Shown one piece after another: positions 63,909 to 64,000 of a stretch of DNA of 64,000 nt. The DNA comes from Rhodobacter sp. NTK016B (GTDB lineage Bacteria; Pseudomonadota; Alphaproteobacteria; Rhodobacterales; Rhodobacteraceae): contig NZ_JAFKOK010000009.1 of the NCBI RefSeq assembly GCF_017303295.1, positions 161,270 through 225,269 on the forward strand, in the 5' to 3' direction. Within the stretch, counting starts at the first letter, position 1; each line of letters opens with the position of its first letter. The position numbers and the translations under genes were made by a program. Under the pieces are notes generated by a model. The model was not told where the DNA came from, did not search any database, and was given only the letters and a program-made list of their open reading frames with translations.

Positions 63909-63945
63909 ACAAAGCCTTACCCATCCCGGTAAGGCTTTGTTCACT
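63909..63945. terminator. Strong hairpin after the SixA-like gene
   Basis: ACAAAGCCTTACC and GGTAAGGCTTTGT form a perfect 13-bp stem around a six-nt loop, ending at 63940. The T-run after it is weak (TTCACTTCT), so it may be a Rho-independent terminator or a processing hairpin. Confidence 0.75.
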
Positions 63946-63951
63946 TCTGGC

Positions 63952-64000
63952 GCATCTTTAATCCGGAAATATCCTCGGGGGGTGAATTTGCCGTAAGGCA
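63952..64000 (-). repeat. Palindromic intergenic repeat, copy 3 (partial at window edge)
   Basis: The arm at 63953-63974 matches the reverse complement of the arm at 39784-39805 at 19 of 22 positions. It is followed by TCGGGGGGTGA, as in the other copies, and then a diverged GC block. The copy runs off the right end of the window. Confidence 0.78.

Overview
The window is 64 kb of GC-rich DNA from an alphaproteobacterium, most likely a member of the Rhodobacteraceae (Paracoccus/Rhodobacter relatives). The evidence is the protein families and their order (flgBC-fliE beside fliI; yidC-MOSC-yihA-argB; ctpA/envC/gpmI/rppH), an alphaproteobacterial-type LexA box (GAAC-N7-GAAC) before imuB, and an intergenic palindromic repeat of a kind common in this family. 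I see no rRNA, tRNA, CRISPR array, insertion sequence or prophage.

Layout. 1-2.4 kb: flagellar basal-body genes fliE (cut by the window edge), flgC and flgB on the minus strand, divergent from fliI. 2.6-5.1 kb: carboxynorspermidine decarboxylase and dehydrogenase, ending in a palindromic repeat. 5.1-7.9 kb: an NlpC/P60 hydrolase, an M17 aminopeptidase and a small conserved protein. 8.1-10.6 kb: a beta carbonic anhydrase followed by a SulP anion transporter, a plausible bicarbonate module.

10.7-32.5 kb is a surface-polysaccharide locus: UDP-galactopyranose mutase, a membrane-bound sugar-nucleotide 4,6-dehydratase, an RTX protein, several glycosyltransferases, a KpsM/KpsE/KpsT-type export system and four sulfotransferase-like proteins. 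Together they suggest a sulfated, galactofuranose-containing capsule or exopolysaccharide. The most striking gene is at 24493-28707 (minus). It encodes a ~1400-residue protein with an N-terminal galectin-like carbohydrate-binding domain (H-x-S-x-R, V-V-N, W-x-x-E-x-R all visible), a long helical middle, a GT31 beta-1,3-galactosyltransferase-like domain and a C-terminal GT2-type domain. Galectin plus GT31 is the layout of plant hydroxyproline O-galactosyltransferases and is unexpected in a bacterium.

32.6-39.6 kb is housekeeping on the minus strand: asd, an MFS transporter, rppH, ctpA, an EnvC-like factor and gpmI. 40-45 kb is an SOS-controlled mutasome pair, imuB-dnaE2, with no imuA beside it. 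45-51 kb holds a TPR-sulfotransferase fusion and two secreted modular proteins built from PPC-like repeats and LCCL domains. 51-56.5 kb has an EamA transporter with a LysR regulator, nicotinamidase, a short-chain dehydrogenase, a DUF523 protein, yidD and ttcA. 56.5-64 kb has an EAL phosphodiesterase, then the tightly overlapping run yidC-MOSC-yihA, followed by argB, a 4Fe-4S protein and a SixA-like phosphatase, closed by a strong hairpin and another repeat copy.

Assignments rest on reading motifs by eye; no database search was run. Long open frames opposite dnaE2, the LCCL protein and the galectin-GT protein are treated as high-GC shadows and omitted.
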